This document shows positions 1 through 9,648 of a stretch of DNA of 9,648 nucleotides, in pieces. A model generated the notes under the pieces. It was not told where the DNA came from. It searched no databases and saw only the letters and a list, made by a program, of their open reading frames with translations. Numbering within the stretch: the stretch's first letter is position 1; each line of letters starts with the position of its first letter. Both the position numbers and the translations under genes were made by a program. The DNA comes from Flavobacteriales bacterium (GTDB taxonomy: Bacteria > Bacteroidota > Bacteroidia > Flavobacteriales > BACL11), in assembly GCA_002689735.1 (NCBI GenBank), contig NZHS01000001.1, forward strand, positions 1 through 9,648. Reading direction: 5' to 3'.

Positions 1-50
1 ATGAAAAATTAATAGGATTCACTAATGCTCTTTCTAAAGAGTTATTTTAG
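1..50 (+). CDS. Possible 3' end of an upstream gene (partial)
   Basis: Reading from base 3, the plus strand stays open up to a TAG stop at 48-50 and encodes the tail EKLIGFTNALSKELF. The composition is that of an ordinary amphipathic C-terminal helix, and the two other forward frames close almost at once. I do not recognise the protein. Sixteen open codons in AT-rich DNA are weak evidence, so this could be chance. If it is real, the gene lies on the same strand as pruA and ends 42 bases before the pruA start codon. Confidence 0.35.
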   Translation, partial: EKLIGFTNALSKELF

Positions 51-61
51 TTTTCTTTATT

Positions 62-69
62 TAAATTTG
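62..69 (+). promoter_or_regulatory. Candidate -7 promoter element for pruA
   Basis: The eight bases TAAATTTG match the Bacteroidota -7 consensus TAnnTTTG exactly and end 23 bases before the pruA ATG. Transcription would then start only about 15-20 bases ahead of the start codon. No clear TTG or TTTG -33 partner lies at the usual 17-23 base distance upstream, and such AT-rich octamers arise easily by chance here, so this is a partial match only. Confidence 0.35.
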
Positions 70-92
70 TAGAAATTTTAAAAAAGTAAAAA

Positions 93-1721
93 ATGTCAAA
101 AGGAGTATTTAATGTCCCAATAGCTAAAAACGAAGCTATAAAATCATATATAAAAGGAAGTCCTGAAAGAGAAGAATTACTTACAACATACAAAGAAATG
201 TATAATTCCTCTGTTGAAATCCCTCTATATATTGGTGGAAAAGAAATTTTTACAGATAATAAAAAGGATATTTCTCCTCCTCACGATCACAAACATAAAA
301 TTGGGAAATTCAATCTTGCCGAGAAATCTCAAATTGAAATGGCTATTGAAAGTGCGCTAGCTGCAAAAGAAAATTGGTCAAATTTACCATGGAATCATAG
401 AGTTGCTATCTTCCTAAAAGCTGCAGAATTATTAGCAGGACCATACAGAGCAAAAATTAATGCAGCAACTATGATTGCTCAATCAAAAAACGTATATCAA
501 GCAGAGATTGATGCAGCATGTGAATTAATCGATTTTTTTAAATTCAATGCACAATATGTAACAAAGTTATACTCTGAACAACCAGAATCTTCAGAAGGAA
601 TATGGAATAGACTTGAACACAGACCATTAGAAGGATTTGTTTTTGCAATTACCCCATTTAATTTTACTTCTATATGTGCAAATTTATGTGCTGCTCCAGC
701 TCTAATGGGAAATGTAGTAATTTGGAAACCAGCAGCAACACAGGTATATTCAGCAAAAATTATAATGGATTTATTTAAGGAAGCTGGTCTCCCAGATGGT
801 GTAATTAATATGGTCCCATCAAATGGAGCAGAAATTGGTGAAGTAATTTTTAAACATAGAGATTTTGCAGGATTACATTTTACAGGATCTACCAATGTTT
901 TTAGAAATCTTTGGAAAACAATCGGAAACAACATATCCAATTACAGAAGTTACCCAAGAATAGTAGGTGAAACTGGTGGAAAAGATTTTATTGTTGCACA
1001 TAAATCAGCAAATCCTAAACAGGTAGCCACAGGAATTTCTAGAGGAGCATTTGAATACCAAGGACAAAAATGTTCTGCTGCATCAAGGGCTTACCTCCCG
1101 TTAAATCTTTGGCAAGAAATCAAAGAACAGATAGTAAAAGATGTTAATTCATTTAAAATGGGAAGTGCTGAGGACCCTTCAAATTTTATTAATGCAGTCA
1201 TAAGTGAAAAAGCATTTGATAGTATATCAAATTACATAGACTATGCTAAAAATCATAAAGATGCAGAAATTTTAGTTGGAGGAAATTATGATAAAAGTAA
1301 AGGATATTTTATTGAACCAACAATTATTAAGACTACAAACCCATATTTCAAAACAATGCATGAAGAAATTTTTGGTCCAGTTTTAACAATTTTTGTTTAT
1401 GAAGAAAAAAATTGGTTAGAAACATTAAAAATAATAGATGAAACAAGTGACTATGCTCTAACAGGAGCAGTATTTTCATCAGATAGATATGCTATTGATG
1501 AAGCTACAAAAATACTTGAAAATGCAGCTGGAAACTTTTATATTAATGACAAACCTACTGGAGCTGTAGTGGGTCAACAACCATTTGGAGGGTCACGTGG
1601 TTCAGGTACAAATGATAAAGCAGGATCAGTCTTAAATTTATTAAGATGGGTTTCTCCTAGGACAATAAAGGAAACATTTAATCCTCCTTCCAATTATAGT
1701 TATCCTTTTTTAGAAGAATAG
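93..1721 (+). CDS. pruA: L-glutamate gamma-semialdehyde (1-pyrroline-5-carboxylate) dehydrogenase
   Basis: PruA oxidises glutamate-gamma-semialdehyde, the open form of P5C, to glutamate with NAD+. It is the second step of proline catabolism and a cytosolic enzyme in bacteria. The 542-residue protein is a full-length aldehyde dehydrogenase of the stand-alone type close to animal ALDH4A1, not the bifunctional PutA. Visible landmarks are ITPFNFT with oxyanion Asn190, the cofactor-binding stretch GNVVIWKPA with Lys212, FTGST at 263-267, GETGGKDF with general-base Glu293, GQKCSAASR with catalytic Cys327, EEIFGPV from 424, and a C-terminal PFGGSRGSGTNDKAG stretch typical of P5C dehydrogenases. The N-terminal MSKGVFNVPIAKNE matches the usual Bacteroidota start, which supports the ATG at 93. 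That start is preceded by an A-rich leader rather than a Shine-Dalgarno site. Translation ends at three in-frame stops, TAG TAA TAA (1719-1727). No proline dehydrogenase gene lies beside it here. Confidence 0.97.
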   Translation: MSKGVFNVPIAKNEAIKSYIKGSPEREELLTTYKEMYNSSVEIPLYIGGKEIFTDNKKDISPPHDHKHKIGKFNLAEKSQIEMAIESALAAKENWSNLPWNHRVAIFLKAAELLAGPYRAKINAATMIAQSKNVYQAEIDAACELIDFFKFNAQYVTKLYSEQPESSEGIWNRLEHRPLEGFVFAITPFNFTSICANLCAAPALMGNVVIWKPAATQVYSAKIIMDLFKEAGLPDGVINMVPSNGAEIGEVIFKHRDFAGLHFTGSTNVFRNLWKTIGNNISNYRSYPRIVGETGGKDFIVAHKSANPKQVATGISRGAFEYQGQKCSAASRAYLPLNLWQEIKEQIVKDVNSFKMGSAEDPSNFINAVISEKAFDSISNYIDYAKNHKDAEILVGGNYDKSKGYFIEPTIIKTTNPYFKTMHEEIFGPVLTIFVYEEKNWLETLKIIDETSDYALTGAVFSSDRYAIDEATKILENAAGNFYINDKPTGAVVGQQPFGGSRGSGTNDKAGSVLNLLRWVSPRTIKETFNPPSNYSYPFLEE

Positions 1722-1728
1722 TAATAAA

Positions 1729-2043
1729 CTAAGCTTGAGCTGCTGGACCTCCGAAATTTATTGGTACATTATTAGAAGAATCAAGATCTTTAATTTGACC
1801 GTGTTGTCCTTCAAACTTAGTAACATTTTCGTTCAGAGCTTTCATTAATCTTTTTGCGTGCTGAGGAGTTAATATTATTCTAGATTTAACTTTAGCTTTT
1901 GGAACTCCAGGCATCATTTGAATGAAATCTAAAACAAATTCACTAGCAGAATGATTGATAATTGCCAGATTACTATATGAGCCTTCAGCAACTTCTTCTG
2001 AAAGCTCAATATTTAAACCATCCTTCTTTTTTTGCTCAGTCAT
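1729..2043 (-). CDS. DUF3467 family protein of unknown function, downstream of rpoC
   Basis: This is a complete 104-residue protein that I recognise as DUF3467, a small uncharacterised family common in Bacteroidota. The N-terminus is charged (MTEQKKKDG). The conserved core runs from about residue 12 to 85 and includes SNLAIINHSASEFVLDF, MMPGVPKAKVKSRIILTP and QHAKRLMKALNENV. The tail is rich in Gly, Pro and Ala and ends NFGGPAAQA. There is no signal peptide or membrane segment, so it should be cytosolic. The ATG lies 3 bases after the rpoC stop, so it is the last gene of the polymerase operon and probably translationally coupled to rpoC. A weak AAAGAG, 6 bases ahead of the ATG and inside the end of rpoC, could help initiation. 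Its position suggests a role linked to transcription or simple co-expression with it. That is inference from context only. Confidence 0.9.
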   Translation of the reverse strand: MTEQKKKDGLNIELSEEVAEGSYSNLAIINHSASEFVLDFIQMMPGVPKAKVKSRIILTPQHAKRLMKALNENVTKFEGQHGQIKDLDSSNNVPINFGGPAAQA

Positions 2044-2046
2044 ATA

Positions 2047-5000
2047 TTACTCTTTAACATTATCTAAAACTTCTTCCTTTATTGACATCTCTTCAGAATT
2101 AAGATTATCCATTTCAATTTGTGAACCAACAACTACATCATCTCCATTAACTAAACCAGTTCCTGCAGGAATTTTCTTTCCAATTATAACATTTTCCTTG
2201 AGACCAATTAGTGGATCTCTTTTAGCATTAATTGCAGCTTCATTTAATACTTTGGTAGTTTGTTGGAAAGATGCTGCAGAAATCCAGCTATCTACTTGAA
2301 GTGAAGCTCTAGTAATTCCTTGAAGAACAGGACTAGAAATTGCAGGTACTGCATCTCTTGCCTCAACAACAGAACCATCTTTTCTTTTGATTCTAGAATT
2401 TTCTTCTCTAAGTTCTCTAACACTTACAATTTGACCAGCTTTAAATTCAGTAGAATCATTTGGATTTACAATGAATTTCTTACCAAATATGGCATCATTT
2501 TGCTCCATAAAGTCAGTTTTACTTACCAACTGTTTTTCTAAGAAATATGTATCTCCAGAATCAACTATCTGAACTTTTCGCATCATTTGTCTAACAAGAA
2601 CCTCAAAATGTTTGTCATTTATCTTTACCCCCTGTAAACGATATACATCTTGTATTTCATTAACTATATATTCTTGTACGGTAGTTACACCTTTAATAGC
2701 AAGAATATCGGAAGGAGTAATTATACCATCACAAAGTGGAGTACCAGATTTAACAAAATCATTTTCTTGAACTAATATATGTTTAGATAATTTTATTAAA
2801 TATTTTTTTACGTCTCCATTTTTAGAAGTAATTATAACTTCTCGATTTCCTCTTTTTATTTTTCCTAAAGAAACAATACCATCAATTTCAGAAACAACAG
2901 CAGGGTTTGAGGGGTTTCTAGCCTCAAACATTTCAGTAACTCTTGGTAATCCACCAGTGATATCACCAGTTGAACCTGCAGATCTAGGGATTTTAGCTAA
3001 AATAGTACCTGCTTCAATCTTATCATTATCACTAACTGAAACGTGAGCTCCAACAGGAAGATTAAATGTTTTTTCTTGTTTTTTCAAAGAAATAGTTATT
3101 GATGGAGAAAGTTTTTTATTTCTACTATCTATAATAACATTTTCTTTATGTCCTGTTTGTTCATCAGATTCTAATCTGCTTGTAACTCCTTGCTGAATAT
3201 CATTAAATTGAACTTTACCAGATAAATCAGAAATAATAACAGCATTATAAGGATCCCATTCACAAATCACATCATCTTTTGAAACTTTGCCTGATTTTTT
3301 TAGAATAATTGAACCGTAAGGAATAATATTGGTAGAAAGAATAAATCCTGTTTTTGAATCAACTACTTTAGCTTCAGCAGTTCTACTAATTACAATCTCG
3401 GTTTTTACACCTTCTGAATTTTTATTAATTACAGTTTTTAAATCTTCTATTTCAAGCTTACCATCTTTTTTAACAATTAAACTCGAATCAACTTCAGATC
3501 TAGAGGCAGTACCACCAACGTGGAAAGTACGTAATGTTAGCTGCGTTCCAGGCTCACCAACGGACTGAGCAGCTACTACACCTACTGCTTCACCAACTTG
3601 CGCCATTCTACTAGTTGCTAAAGATATTCCATAGCATTTACTACAAATACCTCTTCTTGTTGCGCATGTTAGTGCAGATCTAATTTCAATACTTTCATAA
3701 CCATCATTTTCAATTTGTTTTGAAATATCATGATTAATCAAATCACCTGAAGCAACTATTAGTTCATCTAAATCATTTTTATAAACATCGTGTAAAGATA
3801 CTCTACCAACAATTCTATCGCTTAAACTCTCAACAATATCATCATTATTTTTTAATGCAGAAACTTCGATACCTCTTAGTGTACTACAATCCTCCTCAGT
3901 AATTATGACATCTTGTGCAACATCAACAAGTCTTCTAGTAAGATACCCTGCATCGGCAGTTTTAAGAGCTGTATCAGCTAACCCCTTTCTTGCACCGTGA
4001 GTTGAAATAAAATATTCTAAAATTGATAAACCTTCTCTAAAATTAGTAGTAATTGGGTTTTCAATAATTGATTCTCCATGATCACCAGATTTTTTTGGCT
4101 TAGCCATTAAACCTCTCATTCCTGAAAGCTGACGAATTTGTTCCTTTGAACCCCTTGCGCCAGAATCCAACATCATGTAAACAGAGTTGAAACCTTGCTT
4201 ATCAGTACTAATATTTTTCATTACAATATCAGTAAGTCTTGCATTAGTTGTAGTCCAAACATCTATAACCTGATTATATCTCTCGTTATTAGTAATGAAA
4301 CCCATTTGATAATTTGATTTAATTTCATCAACCTTCTTATTAGCTGATTCAATTAATGGTTGTTTTTCTTCAGGAACAATTACATCACCCAAGTTAAATG
4401 ATAAACCTCCCTTAAACGCCATTTCAAATCCAATATTTTTTATTGCATCTAAAAAATGAACTGTTTTAGCAACACCACATTTGTTAAGAACATCTCCAAT
4501 AACATTTCGAAGAGCTTTTTTAGTAAGTAATTGATCAATAAAATTAATTCCTTCAGGAACGTATTCATTAAATAATATTCTACCAACAGTAGTTTCTATA
4601 ATTTGGTATTTATCATTATTATTAACTCTTACCCTAACTATTGCATGTAAATCAACTTGACCCTCATTATATGCAATTTTAACTTCTTCTAGTGAATAAA
4701 AAGTTTTTCCTTCTCCTTTAACAATTAAAACTTTAGTAGATTTTTTTTGCTTAGTCATATAATAAAGACCTAAAACCATATCCTGAGAAGGAACAGTAAT
4801 AGGTGCTCCATTTGCAGGATTTAATATATTATGAGAAGCTAACATCAAAACCTGAGCTTCAAGAATTGCAGCAGATCCTAAAGGTAAATGAACTGCCATC
4901 TGATCACCATCAAAATCAGCATTAAAAGCAGCGCATGCAAGAGGATGTAATTGGATTGCTTTTCCTTCTATCATCTTAGGCTGAAAAGCTTGAATTCCTA

Positions 5001-6351
5001 ATCTATGTAGTGTTGGAGCTCTATTTAAAAGAACAGGGTGACCTTTCATTACATTTTCAAGAATGTCCCAAACTACTGGCTCTCTATTATCAATAATCTT
5101 TTTTGCAGATTTAACAGTTTTCACAATTCCTCTTTCTAAAAGTTTTCTGATAATAAAAGGCTTATAGAGTTCAGCTGACATATCTTTAGGTAATCCACAC
5201 TCATGTAAATTTAAATCTGGACCAACAACAATCACAGAACGTGCAGAGTAGTCAACTCTTTTACCTAATAAATTTTGACGAAATCTTCCTTGTTTACCTT
5301 TTAATGAATCAGAAAGTGACTTTAATGCTCTTTTACCATCTGCTTTAACAGCAGAAGCTTTTCTTGAATTATCAAAAAGAGCATCAACTGACTCCTGTAA
5401 CATACGTTTTTCATTTCTTAAAATAATGTCTGGAGCATTGATTTCCATTAATCTTTTTAATCTGTTATTTCTAATTATAACTCTTCTATATAAGTCATTT
5501 AAGTCAGAGGTAGCAAATCTCCCACCATCAAGAGGGACCAAAGGTCTCAGTTCTGGTGGAATCACAGGAATAACTTTAACAATCATCCACTCAGGATTAT
5601 TTTCTGAGTGAGTTTGAGCATCACGCATAGACTCAACTACTTGAAGTCTTTTTAATGACTCAGCTTTTCTTTGTTGAGAAGTTTCATTTGCCGCAGCATT
5701 TCTTAAATTATATGATAATTCATCTAAATTTAGTTTAGCAAGAAGATCATGTAAAGCCTCAGCGCCCATTTTTGCAATAAACTTATTTGGATCAGAATCA
5801 GCTAAATATTGATTTTCAGCTGGGATAGCATCTAAGATATCCAAATATTCTTCTTCAGTTAAAAAATCTAAATACTTAACTTCTTCACCTTCTGTATTTA
5901 AAATTGGTACATTTCCGACATTAATAACGACATACCTTTCATAATAAATTATCATATCTAATTTTTTTGTAGGTAGCCCTAGTAAATAACCTATCTTATT
6001 AGGCAGAGTTTTAAAATACCAAATGTGGGCAACAGGTACAACTAAACTAATATGACCAACTCTTTCTCTTCTTACTTTCTTTTCAGTTACTTCAACTCCA
6101 CATCTGTCACAAACAATACCTCTGTATCTAATTCTTTTATATTTACCACAATGACATTCAAAATCTTTAGTGGGACCAAAAACTCTTTCACAAAACAATC
6201 CGCCACTCTCGGGTTTATAAGTACGATAATTAATTGTTTCAGGTTTAACAACCTCTCCGAAGGATTTCTCAAGCATATCTTCAGGTGATGATAAACTAAT
6301 TTTAATTGTATTAATATCTTTTGTTTGTTTACTATTTTTAGTATTTCTCAT
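2047..6351 (-). CDS. rpoC: DNA-directed RNA polymerase subunit beta-prime
   Basis: RpoC is the largest RNA polymerase subunit and carries the catalytic magnesium. With the ATG at 6351 it has 1434 residues, usual for Bacteroidota. Visible in order (ATG numbering): the N-terminal zinc ribbon with Cys66, Cys68, Cys81 and Cys84; the active-site loop NADFDGDQ with Asp479, Asp481 and Asp483; the bridge-helix motif [13 protein letters not shown] from about 802; the second zinc site (EEDC, then [11 protein letters not shown]); the trigger-loop start [16 protein letters not shown] ending at 947; and its second half, [19 protein letters not shown], from 1129. The roughly 180 residues between these halves are an SI3-like insertion. 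Two starts are possible. A TTG at 6363 would add four residues and overlap the end of rpoB. The ATG at 6351 lies 4 bases past the rpoB stop and fits the N-terminal length of relatives, so I prefer it. No frameshift or missing key residue is seen. Confidence 0.97.
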   Translation of the reverse strand: MRNTKNSKQTKDINTIKISLSSPEDMLEKSFGEVVKPETINYRTYKPESGGLFCERVFGPTKDFECHCGKYKRIRYRGIVCDRCGVEVTEKKVRRERVGHISLVVPVAHIWYFKTLPNKIGYLLGLPTKKLDMIIYYERYVVINVGNVPILNTEGEEVKYLDFLTEEEYLDILDAIPAENQYLADSDPNKFIAKMGAEALHDLLAKLNLDELSYNLRNAAANETSQQRKAESLKRLQVVESMRDAQTHSENNPEWMIVKVIPVIPPELRPLVPLDGGRFATSDLNDLYRRVIIRNNRLKRLMEINAPDIILRNEKRMLQESVDALFDNSRKASAVKADGKRALKSLSDSLKGKQGRFRQNLLGKRVDYSARSVIVVGPDLNLHECGLPKDMSAELYKPFIIRKLLERGIVKTVKSAKKIIDNREPVVWDILENVMKGHPVLLNRAPTLHRLGIQAFQPKMIEGKAIQLHPLACAAFNADFDGDQMAVHLPLGSAAILEAQVLMLASHNILNPANGAPITVPSQDMVLGLYYMTKQKKSTKVLIVKGEGKTFYSLEEVKIAYNEGQVDLHAIVRVRVNNNDKYQIIETTVGRILFNEYVPEGINFIDQLLTKKALRNVIGDVLNKCGVAKTVHFLDAIKNIGFEMAFKGGLSFNLGDVIVPEEKQPLIESANKKVDEIKSNYQMGFITNNERYNQVIDVWTTTNARLTDIVMKNISTDKQGFNSVYMMLDSGARGSKEQIRQLSGMRGLMAKPKKSGDHGESIIENPITTNFREGLSILEYFISTHGARKGLADTALKTADAGYLTRRLVDVAQDVIITEEDCSTLRGIEVSALKNNDDIVESLSDRIVGRVSLHDVYKNDLDELIVASGDLINHDISKQIENDGYESIEIRSALTCATRRGICSKCYGISLATSRMAQVGEAVGVVAAQSVGEPGTQLTLRTFHVGGTASRSEVDSSLIVKKDGKLEIEDLKTVINKNSEGVKTEIVISRTAEAKVVDSKTGFILSTNIIPYGSIILKKSGKVSKDDVICEWDPYNAVIISDLSGKVQFNDIQQGVTSRLESDEQTGHKENVIIDSRNKKLSPSITISLKKQEKTFNLPVGAHVSVSDNDKIEAGTILAKIPRSAGSTGDITGGLPRVTEMFEARNPSNPAVVSEIDGIVSLGKIKRGNREVIITSKNGDVKKYLIKLSKHILVQENDFVKSGTPLCDGIITPSDILAIKGVTTVQEYIVNEIQDVYRLQGVKINDKHFEVLVRQMMRKVQIVDSGDTYFLEKQLVSKTDFMEQNDAIFGKKFIVNPNDSTEFKAGQIVSVRELREENSRIKRKDGSVVEARDAVPAISSPVLQGITRASLQVDSWISAASFQQTTKVLNEAAINAKRDPLIGLKENVIIGKKIPAGTGLVNGDDVVVGSQIEMDNLNSEEMSIKEEVLDNVKE

Positions 6352-6355
6352 ATTT

Positions 6356-9300
6356 TTATTCAAATGAAATTTTTAATCCTAGTCCATTAAGTTCATGAAG
6401 TAGTACATTAAATGATTCTGGAATACCAGCTTGTGGTAAATCTTTTCCTTTAACTATACTTTCGAATGCCTGTGCTCTTCCAATAACATCATCAGATTTT
6501 AGTGTAAGCATTTCTTGTAAAATATTTGAAGCACCATATCCTTCTAATGCCCAAACTTCCATCTCACCAAGTCTTTGTCCTCCAAATTGTGCTTTTCCTC
6601 CTAATGGCTGCTGTGTAATAAGTGAATATGGACCTATTGATCTTGCATGCATTTTATCATCAATTAAGTGACCTAGCTTAAGCATGTAAATTACCCCAAC
6701 AGTAGCGGTTTGTTCAAATCTTTCTCCAGTACCGCCATCAAATAAATACGTCTGACCAAGTCTAGGAAGATTAGCTTCATCGGTTTCGGTATTAATTTGA
6801 TCAATACTAGCTCCATCAAATACAGGAGTAAAGTATTTTTTTGATAATTTTTGACCAGCCCATCCAAGAATTGTCTCATAAATTTGACCAAGATTCATTC
6901 TTGATGGTACTCCAAGAGGATTTAAAATTATATCTACAGGTGATCCATCTTCTAAAAACGGCATATCTTCATCTCTAACTACTCTTGAAACAATACCCTT
7001 ATTACCATGTCTACCAGCTAATTTATCACCAACTTTTACTTTTCTCTTTTGTGCAATTTGTACTTTGGCAAGTTGAAGAACACCACTTGGTAATTCATCA
7101 CCTACAGTAATAGCAAACCTTTTTCTTCTGTATTCTCCAAAAATATCGTTATATTTTCTTAAATAATTTGAAATAATTTTATTGATTAAAATATTATTTT
7201 CATTGCTTGAAGTCCATTTATAAGGATCAACCATTGAAAAATCAATATTATGTATTATTTTCTTCGTAAACTTAGTACTCTTTGAAATAATTTCTTCACC
7301 AAGAATATTCTTTACACCCTTAGAAGCTTTACCTCCAATAATATTATAAATTTTTGTTGATAAAACATTCTTAAGATTATCAGCTTGCTTTTCAAAGTCT
7401 GAATCAATTATTTCAAGATCAACTTTGTCTTGGGATTTTGCTCTTCTATCTTTAATTGTTTTATTAAAAAGAGATTTTCCAATAACTACCCCCTGATTAG
7501 CAGGTTTTGTTTTCAATGAAGCGTCCTTTACATCACCCGCCTTTTCACCAAAAATAGCTCTTAAAAGCTTTTCTTCAGGAGTTGGGTCAGATTCTCCTTT
7601 TGGTGTAATTTTACCAATTAGAATATCACCTGTTTTGGCATATGTTCCAACTCTGATCATTCCATTTTCATCTAAATCCTTAGTAGCATTTTCACTTATA
7701 TTAGGAATATCTGCAGTTAACTCTTCTGCACCACGCTTAGTTTCTCTAACATTAACAACAAATTCAGAAATATGCAGTGATGTGAATAAATCTTCTCTCA
7801 CTACTCTTTCAGATAAAATAATTGCATCCTCAAAATTATAACCTTTCCAAGGCATAAAAGCTACCTTTAAGTTTCTTCCAATAGCTAATTCTCCATTTTG
7901 AGTAGCATAACCCTCACATAGAACTTGTCCCTTTTTTACCTTATCTCCAACTCTTACAATTGGTTGATTATTGATACAGGTTCTTTGGTTTGTTTTTTGA
8001 AACTTTGTTAAATAATAATCCTTTGTATCATCCTCAAAACTTATTGTTTTTTCTTCTTTTGATTGAGTATACTTAATTGTAACTTTGTCAGAATCAACAT
8101 AAGTGACAATACCATCTCCCTCTGCATTAATCATTGTTCTAGAATCCTTAGCAACATGAGGTTCAAGACCTGTTCCAACAATTGGAGAATCAGTTCTTAA
8201 TAAAGGAACTGCTTGACGCATCATGTTAGAACCCATTAAAGCTCTGTTAGCATCATCATGTTCAAGAAAGGGAATCAAAGATGCTGCTATTGATGCAATC
8301 TGATTTGGAGCAACATCCATCATTGTCACATTTGATGGCTCGGCAACAAGATAATCATGCTCCATTCTAGATTTAATTCTATCATGTTCGAAAGCACCTT
8401 CTTTATTTACGGGAGCATTAGCTTGTGCAATTACATGTCCCTCTTCCTGTTCAGCAGTTAAATAAGAAGCTTGATCTTTGAAATTTACCTTTCCAGCATC
8501 AGCAATTCTATATGGTGTTTCAATAAACCCTAAATCATTTACTTTTGCATATACGCACAAAGATGAAATTAAACCAATATTTGGTCCTTCTGGAGTTTCA
8601 ATAGGACAAAGTCTCCCATAATGTGTATAATGTACATCTCTAACCTCAAAACCAGCTCTTTCTCTAGTTAAACCTCCTGGACCTAATGCAGAAACTCTTC
8701 TTTTGTGTGTTACTTCTGCAAGTGGGTTTGTCTGATCCATAAATTGAGACAACTGACTAGTTCCAAAGAAAGAATTAATTACAGCAGAAAGTGTTTTTGC
8801 ATTTATAAGATCAATAGGAGTAAAAACTTCATTATCTCTTACATTCATTCTTTCTCTGATAGTTCTTGCCATTCTACTTAGACCAACAGAAAACTGATTA
8901 GATAATTGTTCACCAACAGTTCTCACCCTTCTATTACTTAAATGGTCAATATCATCGACATCAACTTTAGAATTAACTAGATTAATAAGATTACTAATTA
9001 TTGAAACAATATCATCATTTGTAAGTACGTGTTTCTCAAGACTTACATCAAGACCTAACCTTCTATTGATTCTAAACCTTCCAACATGAGCAAGGCTATA
9101 TCTTTGATCAGAAAAAAACAATTTATCAATTATTCCTCTTGCAGTTTCATCATCAGGTGCTTCTGCACTCCTTAACTGTCTGTAAATGTGTCTTACTGCT
9201 TCAACTTCAGAATTTGAAGGGTCTTTTTGTAATGTATTGTGAATTATAGAGTGATCACCTGACATTTCACCTTCTTTGTGAATAAGTATTGATTCAGTTC

Positions 9301-9648
9301 CTGAACTTACAATTTCATCAATATGCTTTTTTTCTAAAATAGTATCTCTTTCTAAAATAACTTCATTTCTTTCAATTGGAACTAATTCACCAGTATCTTC
9401 ATCAACAAAATCATCTACCCATGATTTTAAAACTCTTGCTGCTAAAATTCTTCCAACAACTCTTTTTAAACCACTCTTTGATACTTTAACTTCATCAGCA
9501 AGATTAAATATTTCTAATATATCTCTATCACTTTCATAACCAATTGCTCTTAATAAAGTTGTAACAGGTAATTTTTTCTTTCTATCAATATATGCATACA
9601 TTACATTATTAATATCTGTTGTAAACTCAATCCATGAACCCTTAAAAG
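6356..9648 (-). CDS. rpoB: DNA-directed RNA polymerase subunit beta (partial, 5' end beyond the window)
   Basis: RpoB is the second large RNA polymerase subunit; it lines the DNA/RNA channel and holds the rifampicin pocket. The frame is open to the window edge. Bases 9602-9648 encode [15 protein letters not shown] directly before [10 protein letters not shown], a conserved internal stretch, so the Met at 9601 is not the start. Roughly 170-175 N-terminal residues are missing, judged from the usual length of about 1270. Landmarks by position: the rifampicin-resistance determining region (8684-8761), with the equivalents of E. coli Gln513, Asp516, His526, Arg529 and Ser531 all present; [14 protein letters not shown] just after it; an SI2-like insertion (about 7103-7434); the catalytic-site lysines in VGDKLAG (codon 7022-7024) and GRHGNKG (codon 6998-7000); [11 protein letters not shown]; and the C-terminal [20 protein letters not shown]. 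The stop is 4 bases before the preferred rpoC ATG, so the two genes are co-transcribed and probably co-translated. Confidence 0.97.
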   Translation of the reverse strand, partial: FKGSWIEFTTDINNVMYAYIDRKKKLPVTTLLRAIGYESDRDILEIFNLADEVKVSKSGLKRVVGRILAARVLKSWVDDFVDEDTGELVPIERNEVILERDTILEKKHIDEIVSSGTESILIHKEGEMSGDHSIIHNTLQKDPSNSEVEAVRHIYRQLRSAEAPDDETARGIIDKLFFSDQRYSLAHVGRFRINRRLGLDVSLEKHVLTNDDIVSIISNLINLVNSKVDVDDIDHLSNRRVRTVGEQLSNQFSVGLSRMARTIRERMNVRDNEVFTPIDLINAKTLSAVINSFFGTSQLSQFMDQTNPLAEVTHKRRVSALGPGGLTRERAGFEVRDVHYTHYGRLCPIETPEGPNIGLISSLCVYAKVNDLGFIETPYRIADAGKVNFKDQASYLTAEQEEGHVIAQANAPVNKEGAFEHDRIKSRMEHDYLVAEPSNVTMMDVAPNQIASIAASLIPFLEHDDANRALMGSNMMRQAVPLLRTDSPIVGTGLEPHVAKDSRTMINAEGDGIVTYVDSDKVTIKYTQSKEEKTISFEDDTKDYYLTKFQKTNQRTCINNQPIVRVGDKVKKGQVLCEGYATQNGELAIGRNLKVAFMPWKGYNFEDAIILSERVVREDLFTSLHISEFVVNVRETKRGAEELTADIPNISENATKDLDENGMIRVGTYAKTGDILIGKITPKGESDPTPEEKLLRAIFGEKAGDVKDASLKTKPANQGVVIGKSLFNKTIKDRRAKSQDKVDLEIIDSDFEKQADNLKNVLSTKIYNIIGGKASKGVKNILGEEIISKSTKFTKKIIHNIDFSMVDPYKWTSSNENNILINKIISNYLRKYNDIFGEYRRKRFAITVGDELPSGVLQLAKVQIAQKRKVKVGDKLAGRHGNKGIVSRVVRDEDMPFLEDGSPVDIILNPLGVPSRMNLGQIYETILGWAGQKLSKKYFTPVFDGASIDQINTETDEANLPRLGQTYLFDGGTGERFEQTATVGVIYMLKLGHLIDDKMHARSIGPYSLITQQPLGGKAQFGGQRLGEMEVWALEGYGASNILQEMLTLKSDDVIGRAQAFESIVKGKDLPQAGIPESFNVLLHELNGLGLKISFE

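Noticed and set aside
497..940. 147-codon open frame on the minus strand inside pruA
   Set aside because: It lies wholly antisense to a well-conserved dehydrogenase, has no recognisable domain, and has composition expected from the complement of AT-rich codons.
1730..1742. Small palindrome around AAGCTT and AGCTTGAGCT as a terminator
   Set aside because: The arms are only 4-5 bases with almost no loop and no following T-run in either direction, so it is not a credible terminator.
1710..1781. Direct repeat TTAGAAGAAT at 1710-1719 and 1772-1781
   Set aside because: One copy is the end of pruA and the other lies in the DUF3467 coding sequence; ten AT-rich bases repeated twice is expected by chance, and there is no mobile-element context.
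1955..2299. 114-codon plus-strand open frame across the DUF3467-rpoC junction
   Set aside because: It is antisense to two real genes, and its Ser/Thr/Leu/Ile-rich product resembles no family I know; typical complement-strand shadow.
6052..6288. Overlapping open frames on both strands near the rpoC 5' end
   Set aside because: All fall within the zinc-ribbon region of RpoC, which fully explains the sequence; their products are low-complexity and unrecognised.
6361..6363. TTG as the rpoC start codon
   Set aside because: The nearby ATG at 6349-6351 is a stronger start codon, avoids overlap with rpoB, and fits the N-terminal length of related RpoC proteins.

Overview
The window holds four convincing protein-coding genes and almost no free intergenic DNA. 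It is very AT-rich (G+C roughly 30% by eye). The protein sequences, the gene order and the lack of strong Shine-Dalgarno sites point to a member of the Bacteroidota, most like the marine Flavobacteriia. This is recognition from memory of the families, not a database search.

Left part, plus strand. The first 50 bases may be the tail of an upstream gene. A short AT-rich leader follows, with a Bacteroidota-type -7 promoter motif at 62-69. Then comes pruA (93-1721), a complete stand-alone L-glutamate-gamma-semialdehyde (P5C) dehydrogenase of the type that resembles animal ALDH4A1. It carries out the second step of proline breakdown. pruA meets the next gene tail to tail, with only 7 bases between the two stop codons.

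Right part, minus strand, read from the right edge leftwards: rpoB (3' part, cut by the window edge at 9648), rpoC (complete) and a small DUF3467 gene. The spacers are 4 and 3 bases, so these three genes almost certainly lie on one mRNA. rpoB and rpoC encode the beta and beta-prime subunits of RNA polymerase, which together form the catalytic core. Their active-site residues, zinc sites and rifampicin pocket look intact. The DUF3467 protein has no known function, but its position directly after rpoC, which I recall from other Bacteroidota, makes it the least understood piece of the window.

I see no mobile element, CRISPR array, tRNA or rRNA gene, prophage or other accessory system. This is a conserved housekeeping region, and I did not find a new biological system in it. 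The points most worth a second look are the rpoC-DUF3467 link, the absence of a visible terminator at the tight convergent junction, and the lineage-type insertions in both polymerase subunits.
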